Origin: CAXBCP01 sp963977005
Lineage (GTDB): Bacteria > Pseudomonadota > Alphaproteobacteria > MPNO01 > UBA830
Assembly: GCA_963977005.1 (NCBI GenBank)
Contig: CAXBMQ010000007.1
Coordinates: 62,001 to 126,000, forward strand
Reading direction: 5' to 3'
Length of the DNA: 64,000 nucleotides
Shown: piece by piece, positions 44,088 through 52,344 of the stretch
How the letters are laid out: each line of letters starts with the position of its first letter
Position numbering within the stretch: position 1 is the first letter of the stretch
Notes under the pieces: generated by a model
What the model saw: only the letters and a program-made list of their open reading frames with translations
What the model was told of the DNA's origin: nothing
Databases searched by the model: none
Made by a program: the position numbers and the translations under genes

Positions 44088-44212
44088 AGCATCCGGTCTG
44101 CAGGACCGGAAACCTCCGTCCCACGCTGCGTGGTAGTATCGCCGGTTCGCCCGGCCTTTCGGGATATCCTGCCGGGCAGTCGCGATTTCATACGAATATT
44201 CTGGAGCAACGC

Positions 44213-45151
44213 ATGACCTCAAAAATTCTCGTGACCGGCGGTGCCGGTTATATCGGCTCGCTTCTCGTACCGGGGCTGCTCGCCGACGGACACGAGGTCA
44301 CGGTGCTCGATACGTTCTCGCGCGGTGATATGCATCTTGCGGAGTGCTGCAGGTATGAGACCTTTGCACCTGTGCGGGGGGATGCGCGGGACGAGGATAC
44401 GATGCGGAAACTGGTGTCCCGGGCCGATATTGTCATTCCGCTGGCGGCCCTCGTCGGCGCGCCGCTGTGCGACCGCGATCCGATTGCCGCGCGGACGGTA
44501 AACCGGGATGCCGTGCAGATGATTGTCAAAATGCTGAGCGCCGACCAGCGGCTTGTGTTTCCGAACAGCAATAGCGGGTACGGCATCGGCGCTGACGACC
44601 AGTTCTGCACCGAGGAAAGCCCGCTTAACCCGGTGTCGCTTTATGGCCAGATGAAAGTCGAGGCGGAGCGCGCCATCCTCGATTCCGGCAACGGGGTCGT
44701 GTTGCGTCTCGCGACCGTTTTCGGCATGTCGCCCAGGATGCGGATCGATCTGCTGGTGAACGATTTTACCTATCGCGCGATCAACGACCGGTTCGTCGTC
44801 CTGTTCGAGGGGCATTTCAAACGGAACTATATTCACGTACGCGATGTCGCCAAGGCGTTCCGCCATGCGATTGCCAATTACGATACGATGAACGCCCGGC
44901 CCTTCAACGTCGGCCTGTCGGACGCGAATCTCTCCAAGATCGAACTCTGTGAGTTGATCCGGACCCATATCCCGGAATTCGTCTATCTCGAAGCCGACGT
45001 CGGCGAGGATCCGGACAAGCGGAATTACATCGTGTCGAATTCCAGGATAGAGGGAACCGGGTTCTCGGCCGACTGGTCGCTGGATGACGGCATCCGGGAA
45101 CTGATCCGCGGTTTCCAGATGCTGAACAACGTCAAATATTCGAATGTCTGA
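44213..45151 (+). CDS. NAD-dependent epimerase/dehydratase (extended SDR)
   Basis: A 312-residue extended SDR acting on a nucleotide sugar. Nucleotide motif ILVTGGAGYIGSLLVPGL, Ser in NSNSGYG, and Tyr-X3-Lys in YGQMKVEAERAIL. The C-terminal part binds the sugar. It overlaps the next gene by one base (TGATG), so translation is coupled. Reaction (4-epimerase, dehydratase or reductase) is not decidable by motif. Confidence 0.9.
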   Translation: MTSKILVTGGAGYIGSLLVPGLLADGHEVTVLDTFSRGDMHLAECCRYETFAPVRGDARDEDTMRKLVSRADIVIPLAALVGAPLCDRDPIAARTVNRDAVQMIVKMLSADQRLVFPNSNSGYGIGADDQFCTEESPLNPVSLYGQMKVEAERAILDSGNGVVLRLATVFGMSPRMRIDLLVNDFTYRAINDRFVVLFEGHFKRNYIHVRDVAKAFRHAIANYDTMNARPFNVGLSDANLSKIELCELIRTHIPEFVYLEADVGEDPDKRNYIVSNSRIEGTGFSADWSLDDGIRELIRGFQMLNNVKYSNV

Positions 45152-45939
45152 TGTCTGACAGCCGGGCGCCATACCTTTCGTCGCGGGTAGCCGGTGCCGC
45201 AATTCCACCGGCGATCGTGCTGGCGGGCGGTCGCGGCACACGGCTCGGCGCGGCGACGGCAGATATCCCCAAGCCCTTGCTGCCCGTCGCCGGGCGGCCG
45301 TTTCTCGAATGGGTAACGTTATGGCTTGCCGGGCAGGGCGCCGGCCGCATTACCTATGCCGCCGGTTTCTGCGGCGATCAGATTGCCGACTGGACAGATA
45401 CCACCGAATTGCAGGCGACACTGATGCTCGAATGCAGTCTCGAGGACTCACCGCTCGGTACCGGGGGCGCGATCTTGCATGCCCTTTCGGACGATGCCGG
45501 CGACATTCTTGCCCTGAATGGCGATTCACTGCTGCTGTGCGACCTGGCCGGGATGATGGAGCGTTATCGCGACACCGGGGCCGACGCCATCGCTGCCGTT
45601 TTCGAGGTCGAAGATGCTGCGCGGTTCGGCACCGTCCTGTCGGATGACGATGGCCGCATGACATCGTTCGGCGAGAAGCAGTCGGGAAGTGGCTGGGTGA
45701 ATGGCGGGATTTATATTTTCGGTCCGCGCTTCCACGGAATGTTTGCGAAGACGGATGTTCTCAGTGTCGAATACGACCTGTTCCCGCAGGCGCTGGCCGC
45801 GGGGCTGAAAGTGATGACCTATCCGGTGCAGGCGCCGTTTATCGACATCGGAACACCTGCAACGCTTGCGGCGGCCGACGGCTTTATTCGCGAACACGCC
45901 GATAGATTTGGCGTCACCGCCGGAAAGGAGAACGTATGA
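45151..45939 (+). CDS. Sugar-1-phosphate nucleotidyltransferase (HddC-like)
   Basis: A 262-residue nucleotidyltransferase with the pyrophosphorylase motif LAGGRGTRLG, the lysine-containing DIPKPLLPVAGRPFLEW and metal-binding LNGDSLL. GSGWVNGGIYIF and PFIDIGTPA complete the fold. The nearby heptose kinase and GmhB suggest GDP transfer to heptose-1-phosphate, the HddC reaction, but other sugars are possible. It overlaps the following gene by ATGA. Confidence 0.88.
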   Translation: MSDSRAPYLSSRVAGAAIPPAIVLAGGRGTRLGAATADIPKPLLPVAGRPFLEWVTLWLAGQGAGRITYAAGFCGDQIADWTDTTELQATLMLECSLEDSPLGTGGAILHALSDDAGDILALNGDSLLLCDLAGMMERYRDTGADAIAAVFEVEDAARFGTVLSDDDGRMTSFGEKQSGSGWVNGGIYIFGPRFHGMFAKTDVLSVEYDLFPQALAAGLKVMTYPVQAPFIDIGTPATLAAADGFIREHADRFGVTAGKENV

Positions 45940-46850
45940 AAGCGCTTGTCACCGGCGGGACGGGGTTTCTCGGCCGACACCTGGTGCGTGATCTTGAAGA
46001 ACGCGGCATCGATGTCACGATCGTAAACACGCAGAACTGCGATATGACGGTGCAGTCGAACCTGGCCGGGCTTCCCGACGTTAAATTCGACCGGATATAT
46101 CACCTTGCGGCATGGACCAAGGCGGGCGATTTCTGCCTTTATCACAAGGGTGAGCAATGGATCGTCAATCAGCAGATCAACACGAACGCGCTTTGGTACT
46201 GGCGCGAATTCCAGCCGCAGGCCGACTTCATCGCGATGGGAACAAGCTGTGCCTATCCGCCCGCCGGGCCGCTGCGTGAAGACATGTACATGGTCGGTGA
46301 GCCGGATGCCGATCTGTATACCTATGCGATGACCAAGCGGATGCTCTACCAGGGGCTGCTCGCGCTGAACCACCAGTTCGATATGAACTACCGCTACCTT
46401 ATTCCATCGACCCTGTTCGGTCCCGATTTCGACCACGCGGATTCCCATTTCATCTTCGACCTCATCAAGAAGATCGTCGCCGGAAAGAGGTATGGCGATC
46501 CGGTGGTCCTGTGGGGCGACGGCTCCCAGATACGGGAGCTGATCTATGTCGGCGATGCCGTCAGGCTGATCGACCGGGCAGTGGAATCCCTGCCCAACGA
46601 TATTCTCAATCTGGGGACCGGGGTCGGACACAGCATCCGGGACTATGCAGGCTATATCTGCGACATTGTCGGCTATGACCCCGCGGATATCGAATACGAT
46701 ATCAACCGTTATACGGGTGTGCCTGCCAAGGTATTCGATACGTCGAAGATCCGGGATCTGATCGGTTTCGACTTCACGCCGATGCCGGAAGGGCTGGCGA
46801 AAACAGTCGAATACTATCTGGAAACGGCAGATAAGCGGGCGGCGGAATGA
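45936..46850 (+). CDS. NAD-dependent epimerase/reductase, GDP-fucose-synthase-like
   Basis: A 304-residue extended SDR. Nucleotide motif ALVTGGTGFLGRHLVRDL, GTSCAYPPAGPLREDMY resembling the Fcl catalytic loop, and Tyr-X3-Lys in YAMTKRMLYQGLLALN. It is the second Fcl-like enzyme in the cluster, so a ketose-reductase or epimerase/reductase step on a separate nucleotide sugar, perhaps a 6-deoxy-heptose, is plausible. Coupled by ATGA overlaps on both sides. Confidence 0.87.
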   Translation: MKALVTGGTGFLGRHLVRDLEERGIDVTIVNTQNCDMTVQSNLAGLPDVKFDRIYHLAAWTKAGDFCLYHKGEQWIVNQQINTNALWYWREFQPQADFIAMGTSCAYPPAGPLREDMYMVGEPDADLYTYAMTKRMLYQGLLALNHQFDMNYRYLIPSTLFGPDFDHADSHFIFDLIKKIVAGKRYGDPVVLWGDGSQIRELIYVGDAVRLIDRAVESLPNDILNLGTGVGHSIRDYAGYICDIVGYDPADIEYDINRYTGVPAKVFDTSKIRDLIGFDFTPMPEGLAKTVEYYLETADKRAAE

Positions 46851-48103
46851 TTTGTCGGGTGTGCAGCGGAGAGACCGTCGAGGTCGTACTCGACCTGGGG
46901 GAGCAGCCGCATTGCAACACGTTGATCCCGCCCGAACATGCCGCGGAAGCGGAGCCGGTTTACCCGTTGCGGCTGTGCTATTGCCACGATTGCACAACGG
47001 CGCAGATCGACTACACGGTTCCGAAAGAGACCATGTTCTCGCGGTATCCATACGTTTCCGGGACGACCCGGACATTGCGCGACCACTTCGACGACAGCGC
47101 GACGCGACTGGTGGAACGGCTGGGGCTCGGCCGGGACGATCTGGTCGTCGATATCGGCAGCAATGACGGTACCTGGCTCAATGCATTCGCCCGGCACGGC
47201 GTTCGGGGGATCGGCGTCGAACCGGCTGAAAACGTCGTCGAACTTGCACGGGCGGACGGTGTCGAGACCCTGCACCGGTTTTTCGATGCGGCGACGGCGC
47301 GCGAGATCCTGCACGGTCATGGCGCACCCTCGCTGGTGACGGCGGCGGGCGTGTTCTTTCATCTCGAAGAACTCCACAGCGCAACGGAAGGGGCGGCCAT
47401 TCTCTGCGAAGCGGGGGCGCGCTTTTGCATTCAGGCGATTTATCTCGGCGAAATGTTGTCGAAAAACCATTTCGACAACATCTACCACGAGCATCTGACC
47501 TATTGGTCCCTGACATCGATTTCCAGCCTGCTCGAGCTTCACGGGCTCGAGGTCTTCGATGTTTCGCTGTTGCCGATACATGGCGGCACGATGGAATACC
47601 TGGTTGGCCGCAAGGGCGCGAACCCTGTCCAACCGTCCGTCGCGCAGCTACGCAAAGACGAGACCGCGGCGGGATTCGACCGGGTCGAGACCTACCGCGC
47701 ATTCGCGGAACGTGTCTGGAAAATCCGCGACCGCCTTCTTGATATTCTCACGCAATACCGGGATGCGGGGAAGACGGTCTATGCATTCGGTGCGCCGGCA
47801 AAGGGTGCAACCATGCTCAACTCCTTCGGGATCGATACCGGTTTCCTGGATTGCGCGACGGAACGCAATCCGCTGAAATTCGACCAGTTAATGCCGGGTA
47901 GCCGCCTTCCCATCGTCGATGAAGAAAAAGCCGATCCGCCGGATGCCTACCTGATCCTGCCGTGGAATTTCCTCGGCGAGTTTTTGTTAAGGAACCGGGA
48001 CTACATTATGGGCGGCGGCGCCTTTATCGTGCCGCTACCCGAACCTCACGTCATTACGGGCGAAAATTTCTCGGCGTATTGCCCGGAGCACGAACAGCCA
48101 TGA
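46847..48103 (+). CDS. Sugar C-methyltransferase (NovU/TylC3 type), SAM-dependent
   Basis: A 418-residue protein with the three-part layout of nucleotide-sugar C-methyltransferases: an N-terminal zinc domain (CRVCSG, then CYCHDC), the SAM domain with VVDIGSNDGTWLNAFARHG, and a C-terminal domain with VYAFGAPAKGATMLNSFG. The catalytic His-rich segment is NIYHEHLTYWSL. It should methylate a carbon (often C-3) of a 4-keto sugar nucleotide, giving a branched sugar. Coupled by ATGA overlaps to the genes on both sides. Confidence 0.9.
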   Translation: MICRVCSGETVEVVLDLGEQPHCNTLIPPEHAAEAEPVYPLRLCYCHDCTTAQIDYTVPKETMFSRYPYVSGTTRTLRDHFDDSATRLVERLGLGRDDLVVDIGSNDGTWLNAFARHGVRGIGVEPAENVVELARADGVETLHRFFDAATAREILHGHGAPSLVTAAGVFFHLEELHSATEGAAILCEAGARFCIQAIYLGEMLSKNHFDNIYHEHLTYWSLTSISSLLELHGLEVFDVSLLPIHGGTMEYLVGRKGANPVQPSVAQLRKDETAAGFDRVETYRAFAERVWKIRDRLLDILTQYRDAGKTVYAFGAPAKGATMLNSFGIDTGFLDCATERNPLKFDQLMPGSRLPIVDEEKADPPDAYLILPWNFLGEFLLRNRDYIMGGGAFIVPLPEPHVITGENFSAYCPEHEQP

Positions 48104-49107
48104 TCCTTACCTCCCGCACGCCGCTGCGCATCAGTCTGTTCGGCGGCGGGACGGACTACCCGGAATACTTCCACCGCGCGCCCGGAGCGGTGATCGGCTT
48201 CGCGATCGACAAATATATCTATATCAGCGCGCTGCCGCTCGGCGCCTTCGTCGATTACCGCTTCCGGATCAGCTATTCGCGGGTCGAGACTGTGGACGAA
48301 ATCGGCCGGATCGAACATCCCGTCGTGCGGACGGTTTTGAGCGAAGAAAACCATACCGTTCCCACGGATTTCAGCATTCAGGCGGATTTGCCGGCAAGCG
48401 CGGGGCTCGGCAGTTCGTCTGCGTTTACGGTCGGATTTCAGAAACTTGTCTGGGCGCTCAAAGGTATCGACAGGTCGCCGGCCGAACTGGCCGCCCGCGC
48501 CATTCATATAGAACAGTCACTGCTGGGCGAGCGCGTCGGGGTACAGGATCAGATGCACGCGGCGCATGGCGGTTTCAACCGGTTCGATTTCTCCGCTACC
48601 GCCAACCGCATTTCGCCGATGGGGCTATCCGCACCGGATCTCGAAGAAATCAGCCGCTGGATGGTGCTGGTCTATACGGGGCGGAAGCGTCACGCGAGCG
48701 AAGTGCTCGACGAGCAGATGAGCAATACCGTCTGTGGTTCTGTCGACGGCGAACTTGCCCATATGAAGCAGCTTGTCGATGACGCCGAACGGGTCATCAG
48801 AAACGCTGCATCGGCAGGAGATATCGCCCCCGGACTGGCGTCGCTGCTGTCGGAATCGTGGGATCTCAAGCGCCGCCTGTCGACGCGGATCAGCGATACC
48901 AAAATAGACAGGCTGTATGAAGCGGGAATAGAGGCGGGCGCTCTTGCCGGCAAGCTTTGCGGCGCAGGCGGCGGCGGTTTTCTGCTCATGATCGTGCCGC
49001 CGGACCGGCGGGCGGATTTTCTGACCGCAATGGGACCCCGCCGTTGTGTCGAGTTCGGCATTGATACCCGCGGGGCGGCACTTCTTCAGGCCGATGCCGC
49101 GGGCTGA
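48100..49107 (+). CDS. GHMP kinase, D-glycero-D-manno-heptose 7-phosphate kinase (HddA)-like
   Basis: A 335-residue GHMP kinase. SRTPLRISLFGGGTDYPEYF at the N-terminus is typical of heptose-phosphate and fucose kinases; the ATP loop is PASAGLGSSSAFTVG; and CGAGGGGFLLMIV is the third motif. It would put a phosphate on C-1 of heptose-7-phosphate, making the substrate of GmhB. ATG 48100 overlaps the methyltransferase stop (ATGA); an in-frame start at 47962 would lie inside that gene. Last gene of the cluster. Confidence 0.9.
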   Translation: MILTSRTPLRISLFGGGTDYPEYFHRAPGAVIGFAIDKYIYISALPLGAFVDYRFRISYSRVETVDEIGRIEHPVVRTVLSEENHTVPTDFSIQADLPASAGLGSSSAFTVGFQKLVWALKGIDRSPAELAARAIHIEQSLLGERVGVQDQMHAAHGGFNRFDFSATANRISPMGLSAPDLEEISRWMVLVYTGRKRHASEVLDEQMSNTVCGSVDGELAHMKQLVDDAERVIRNAASAGDIAPGLASLLSESWDLKRRLSTRISDTKIDRLYEAGIEAGALAGKLCGAGGGGFLLMIVPPDRRADFLTAMGPRRCVEFGIDTRGAALLQADAAG

Positions 49108-49223
49108 CCGGAGCGGGAACATCGGATTTATCGGCTTCGGTGCGCTCTGTCGGGTCGTTGCGCCACAGGGCAGCCGCAAGCAGCCTGCAGTTCGTCGGCG
49201 TCAACGGTTCTGATTGCCAGGTA

Positions 49224-49601
49224 TCAGATGCCAGGTATCAGTTGCGCAAAAATAGAAGCGATGTTGTCGCCTTTCAGGTCCGATTTGGCGCAAAACAGTC
49301 TGGCGCCGTTGGCGATTGCCATCCGGTGAAGGTCGGGGGAGGACTCGCCGGACATCGCAATGATCGGGGTTTCCGGCGCGCATTTATACGTTGCCGTTAC
49401 CGATTCAGGTCCCCACGGCGGCAAAAAGAGGTCGTGGAGTATGACGGCGTACTCGTTGTTTTCGATAAACTCCGCGGCGGCTTTGACGCTGGTGGCGTGG
49501 TCCAGCGAAATCCGGTCGCCGAAAGCCTGTTCGAGCCAGATGGAGATAAGATCGAAATCGCCCTGGTTGTCTTCGACAACAAGTATCTTGAGTGGCTTCA
49601 C
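49224..49601 (-). CDS. Single-domain response regulator (receiver)
   Basis: A 125-residue receiver domain with a complete active site: E10-D11 in VVEDNQGDF, phospho-acceptor D57 (ILHDLFLPP), S84 (MSGES) and K106 (CAKSDL). There is no output domain. The start is GTG at 49601, preceded by GAGAGAGG. It reads towards the end of the polysaccharide cluster, with 116 bases between the convergent stops and no clear terminator. Role is phosphate relay or partner binding. Confidence 0.88.
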   Translation of the reverse strand: MKPLKILVVEDNQGDFDLISIWLEQAFGDRISLDHATSVKAAAEFIENNEYAVILHDLFLPPWGPESVTATYKCAPETPIIAMSGESSPDLHRMAIANGARLFCAKSDLKGDNIASIFAQLIPGI

Positions 49602-49721
49602 TGCCTCTCTCCCATCCGGCAGTTTAACGGTTCAGCTTCTGCCCGAAGATAACCCCATATACTACCCGCCGGGTGGCTCTCGCCAGACCCCGGGTGCCAT
49701 TTGAGAATAGGAGTCGCCCCG

Positions 49722-49793
49722 ATGCAGGGGGTTTTAGGTAAACGTTTGTCAGTAGACATGATCCGATTGCACCCTCTACTACTCAACTTGTAA
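49722..49793 (+). CDS. Possible 23-residue small ORF
   Basis: ATG at 49722 has AGGAG 8 bases ahead and encodes 23 residues (MQGVLGKRLSVDM and a leucine-rich end) before TAA. The ribosome site is good, but the length is too short to judge coding by sequence. It runs into the AT-rich zone. It may be a leader peptide, a small protein or chance. Confidence 0.22.
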   Translation: MQGVLGKRLSVDMIRLHPLLLNL

Positions 49794-49886
49794 CATAATA
49801 CTACAATAGTAAGTAAAATGCAATCAAACAGTAGGTTTGTTTAAAACCTGCAACCTAAAATAATTTGTGCTTCGTCGATTGGTGAC

Positions 49887-50048
49887 ATGAAGACATCAGT
49901 TGAAGATCACAATGACCTGACGGAAATACCTTTGGTGAGGGTAAATATACCTGCGAAACCGCGAAGTAACGGACCGAACTCGGCGCTTCCGATGTGCCGT
50001 CTGTGCCGGCATCGGTTCTGTATTCGGTTGTCAGCGAATTGCGCCTGA
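49887..50048 (+). CDS. Possible 53-residue small ORF
   Basis: ATG at 49887 opens 53 codons ending in TGA at 50048. The product is basic with four cysteines in its second half (MCRLCRHRFCIRLS and NCA), a spacing that could bind a metal. The only upstream purine run is GGTGA, close to the ATG. No family is recognised. Confidence 0.25.
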   Translation: MKTSVEDHNDLTEIPLVRVNIPAKPRSNGPNSALPMCRLCRHRFCIRLSANCA

Positions 50049-50145
50049 GCCGTCGATGATTGCTGCTTGAAATTCGGCCGGAGCCGGCGGTCGGGCCCTG
50101 CCTGATTTATTTCCCCCCGGCACCCGATTGCGCTACACCGGCGCC

Positions 50146-51822
50146 ATGACAATTGTTTCCATAAAATTCGCGCTTGATGCCCGGATCGCGATGATGCGCG
50201 GCGTAGACCGTCTTGCGGACGCCGTTTCGGTCACGCTGGGGCCGCGCGGGCGCACCGTCGCGATCGAGGCCGAAGACGCGAGCGGCGCACCGAGAATCAC
50301 CAAGGACGGTGTGACCGTTGCCGACGCGCTGGAAGAGGCGGGCCGGTTCGAGCAGCTTGGCCTGCGCATGGTGCGGCGGGCGGCGCAACGTGTGGCCGAG
50401 GATGTCGGCGACGGGACGACCACCACCATTGTGCTTGCCCGTGCGATTGCCGCCGAGGGCATGAAAGCGGTTGCCGCCGGGATCGACCCCATGCAGTTGC
50501 GCCTGGCGCTTGAGCGCAATTGTCAGGTCGTCGTCGCCGAATTGCGGCGCCAGTCGCGACCCGTGCGGGGCAGGGCGGATTTTCAGCGGATCGCAACGAT
50601 TTCGGCGAATGGCGAGGCAGCGCTGAGCGCGGTCATCGGCGAGGCGTTCGATACCGTCGGTGCCGACGGCGTCGTCTCGGTCGAGGGAGGACAGGCGTTC
50701 GAGACGACTTGGGCGCGACTGAACGGGCTGCAGTGGGAGGGCGGATATGTCTCTCCCTATTTCATGACCGACGCGGTCACAACGGAATGTGTCTATGAAA
50801 AGCCGCTGATCCTGCTGACCGAACATACTCTGGACAGCCACACGCCGTTGCTGCGCCCGCTCGAGGCGGCCGTGCGGGCGAACCGGCCCTTGCTGATCGT
50901 CGCCGAAGGGGTAACCGGCGAGGCGCTGCAGACGCTTGTTACCAACAAGATACGGAACAATCTGCGCGTGGTGGCCGGCAAGGCGCCGTTATTCGGCGAT
51001 CGCCGCAGGGCCATGCTCGAAGATATCGCGGCGGTCACCGGGGCTGTGCTCGTCTCCGACCGTCGCGGCGATGCCCTGAAGCAAATCGATCCGGCCGCAC
51101 TCGGGACGGCCGACCGCATCAGGCTGACGAGGGACGCGACCACGATCATCGGTGGTGGGGGAAAGGTCGCGGATATAGACCGGCGGATCGCTGGTATCCG
51201 GGCCGAGCAGGGGCTCGACGGCAATACGCCCTTTCAGGAGAAAAATCTGCGCGAACGCCTCGCAAAACTGACGGGTGGTGTTGCCGTGGTCCGCGTCGGC
51301 GGGGCAAGCGAGGCCGAGATCTCCGAGCGCCTCGACCGCGCGGAAGATGCGGTGAACGCCGTGCGGGCCGCCGGGGCCGGGGGGATTTTGTCCGGCGGCG
51401 GGGCAGCCTATATGCATGCCGCGGCTGTATTGCCGGAGGGCAACACGCCGGAGGAACGCGCCGCCAGTCGTGTTCTCCGGTCCGCGCTTGCATCGCCTGT
51501 CGCCCGGATAGCGTGGAACGCCGGCGAGGATGGTCGAATGGTCGCCGCAAGGGTAGCCGGCGAGCCAAATCCCGCCACCGGATATGACGCCCAGGTGGGG
51601 CGAATTTGCGACCTTATGGCGGTTGGAATTGTCGACGCGGCGCAGGTTGCGATCTCGGCGCTCGAGGCCGGGACCTCTGTCGCCGCGCTGCTGCTGACGA
51701 CAGAGGTCGTGGTTGCAAAACCTGCAGCGCCCCCGCGCCCAACACGCGCGGACGATATTCCCTTTGGTCCCGAAGCAAAGGACATGACCGCCGACGAAGC
51801 GGGCGACTTCGGACTGGTATAG
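50146..51822 (+). CDS. groEL: Divergent orphan GroEL-type chaperonin
   Basis: A 558-residue group I chaperonin. ATP-site residues are kept: VTLGPRGR, EDVGDGTTTT with D89 (D87 in E. coli) and the hydrolysis Asp in EDAVNAVRAA; the apical motif GGYVSPYFMTD is also present, so it should be a working ATPase ring. It departs from housekeeping GroEL in many positions (Ala/Arg-rich helices, GRADFQRIATIS, T for V264-equivalent) and lacks the C-terminal Gly-Gly-Met repeats, ending instead in an acidic ADEAGDFGLV. No groES is adjacent. Start at MTIVSIKF (50146); an ATG 18 bases earlier is less likely. A specialised client protein is possible. Confidence 0.9.
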   Translation: MTIVSIKFALDARIAMMRGVDRLADAVSVTLGPRGRTVAIEAEDASGAPRITKDGVTVADALEEAGRFEQLGLRMVRRAAQRVAEDVGDGTTTTIVLARAIAAEGMKAVAAGIDPMQLRLALERNCQVVVAELRRQSRPVRGRADFQRIATISANGEAALSAVIGEAFDTVGADGVVSVEGGQAFETTWARLNGLQWEGGYVSPYFMTDAVTTECVYEKPLILLTEHTLDSHTPLLRPLEAAVRANRPLLIVAEGVTGEALQTLVTNKIRNNLRVVAGKAPLFGDRRRAMLEDIAAVTGAVLVSDRRGDALKQIDPAALGTADRIRLTRDATTIIGGGGKVADIDRRIAGIRAEQGLDGNTPFQEKNLRERLAKLTGGVAVVRVGGASEAEISERLDRAEDAVNAVRAAGAGGILSGGGAAYMHAAAVLPEGNTPEERAASRVLRSALASPVARIAWNAGEDGRMVAARVAGEPNPATGYDAQVGRICDLMAVGIVDAAQVAISALEAGTSVAALLLTTEVVVAKPAAPPRPTRADDIPFGPEAKDMTADEAGDFGLV

Positions 51823-52344
51823 CCGAAACTCGCCGGACGTCTGCCGCGGCAACCCTGATTTCGGTTAATGCGCGATCCGCGGCTGGCATAGGTCCAAAGG
51901 AATCGTCCAAACGACTGCACACGAAAGTGCAGAATCCATCGAATATGGGAGATAAGACCTTGACCGCAGAGCCGGCCTCGGGAACGGCGGATGCGGATAG
52001 TCGGATGGAAGTGGATTGTCGTCGGGATGGCTTAGGACGACCTCCAGCTTATCCAGGATATCAATTTGTCGTTCGAAGGACGGGAAATAGTGACAGTTGC
52101 GGGGCGGCCCGGCTGCGGCAAGATCACGTTGCCGGGTAAACGGTTTCCGTGTTGTCGCTGGGGCGGCGGCAAAGGCTAGGCAGTTCCGGTTATTGCGTTG
52201 ATGTCCTCGAACTGATATTTTCGAAGGGTAAATGTTATTTATATACTATTTAAAGTTGTATTTTGGAGTTGCGCCTTATAGCAAGGAACAGGGTGGCCAG
52301 GTCAATGAAGAGCCGGATGGGATAAACGGATAGGGAGCACGCCG
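51823..52344. other. 522-bp gap with ABC ATPase remnant and AT-rich promoter region
   Basis: After groEL. It contains an inverted repeat CTGCAC-acgaaa-GTGCAG (51915-51932), the broken ABC ATPase fragment at 51945-52179, and a 100-base AT-rich stretch (52200-52290) that probably carries the promoter of the protease gene. I see no intact gene. Confidence 0.6.
51945..52179 (+). pseudogene. Remnant of an ABC transporter ATP-binding protein gene
   Basis: From 52036 one frame encodes DDLQLIQDINLSFEGREIVT followed by VAGRPGCGKITLPG, which is an ABC ATPase N-terminus with a damaged Walker A (GRPGCGKIT for GPSGCGKTT). It is cut by a stop directly upstream (TAG at 52033) and by TAG at 52177; everything after Walker A is lost. 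Just upstream, in another frame, ATG 51945 begins a reading frame that includes MEVDCRRDG, so a frameshift near 52030 separates the start from the body. This is a clear decaying gene fragment; its partner permease is not in the window. Confidence 0.65.

Larger units (their letters stand above)
49602..50145. other. 544-bp intergenic region, AT-rich centre
   Basis: Between the receiver gene and groEL. The centre (about 49735-49875) is strikingly AT-rich compared with its surroundings and could hold promoters for both flanking genes or mark a former insertion. It holds a weak inverted repeat AGGTTT-gttta-AAACCT near 49833. I see no CIRCE element (TTAGCACTC-N9-GAGTGCTAA) before groEL. Two very short open frames within it are listed separately. 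Confidence 0.5.

Noticed and set aside
44093..44109. Inverted repeat CCGGTC-tgcag-GACCGG after the flippase gene as a terminator
   Set aside because: Short stem with no T-run; too weak to call.
49602..50145. CIRCE heat-shock operator before groEL
   Set aside because: Looked for TTAGCACTC-N9-GAGTGCTAA and near matches; none found.
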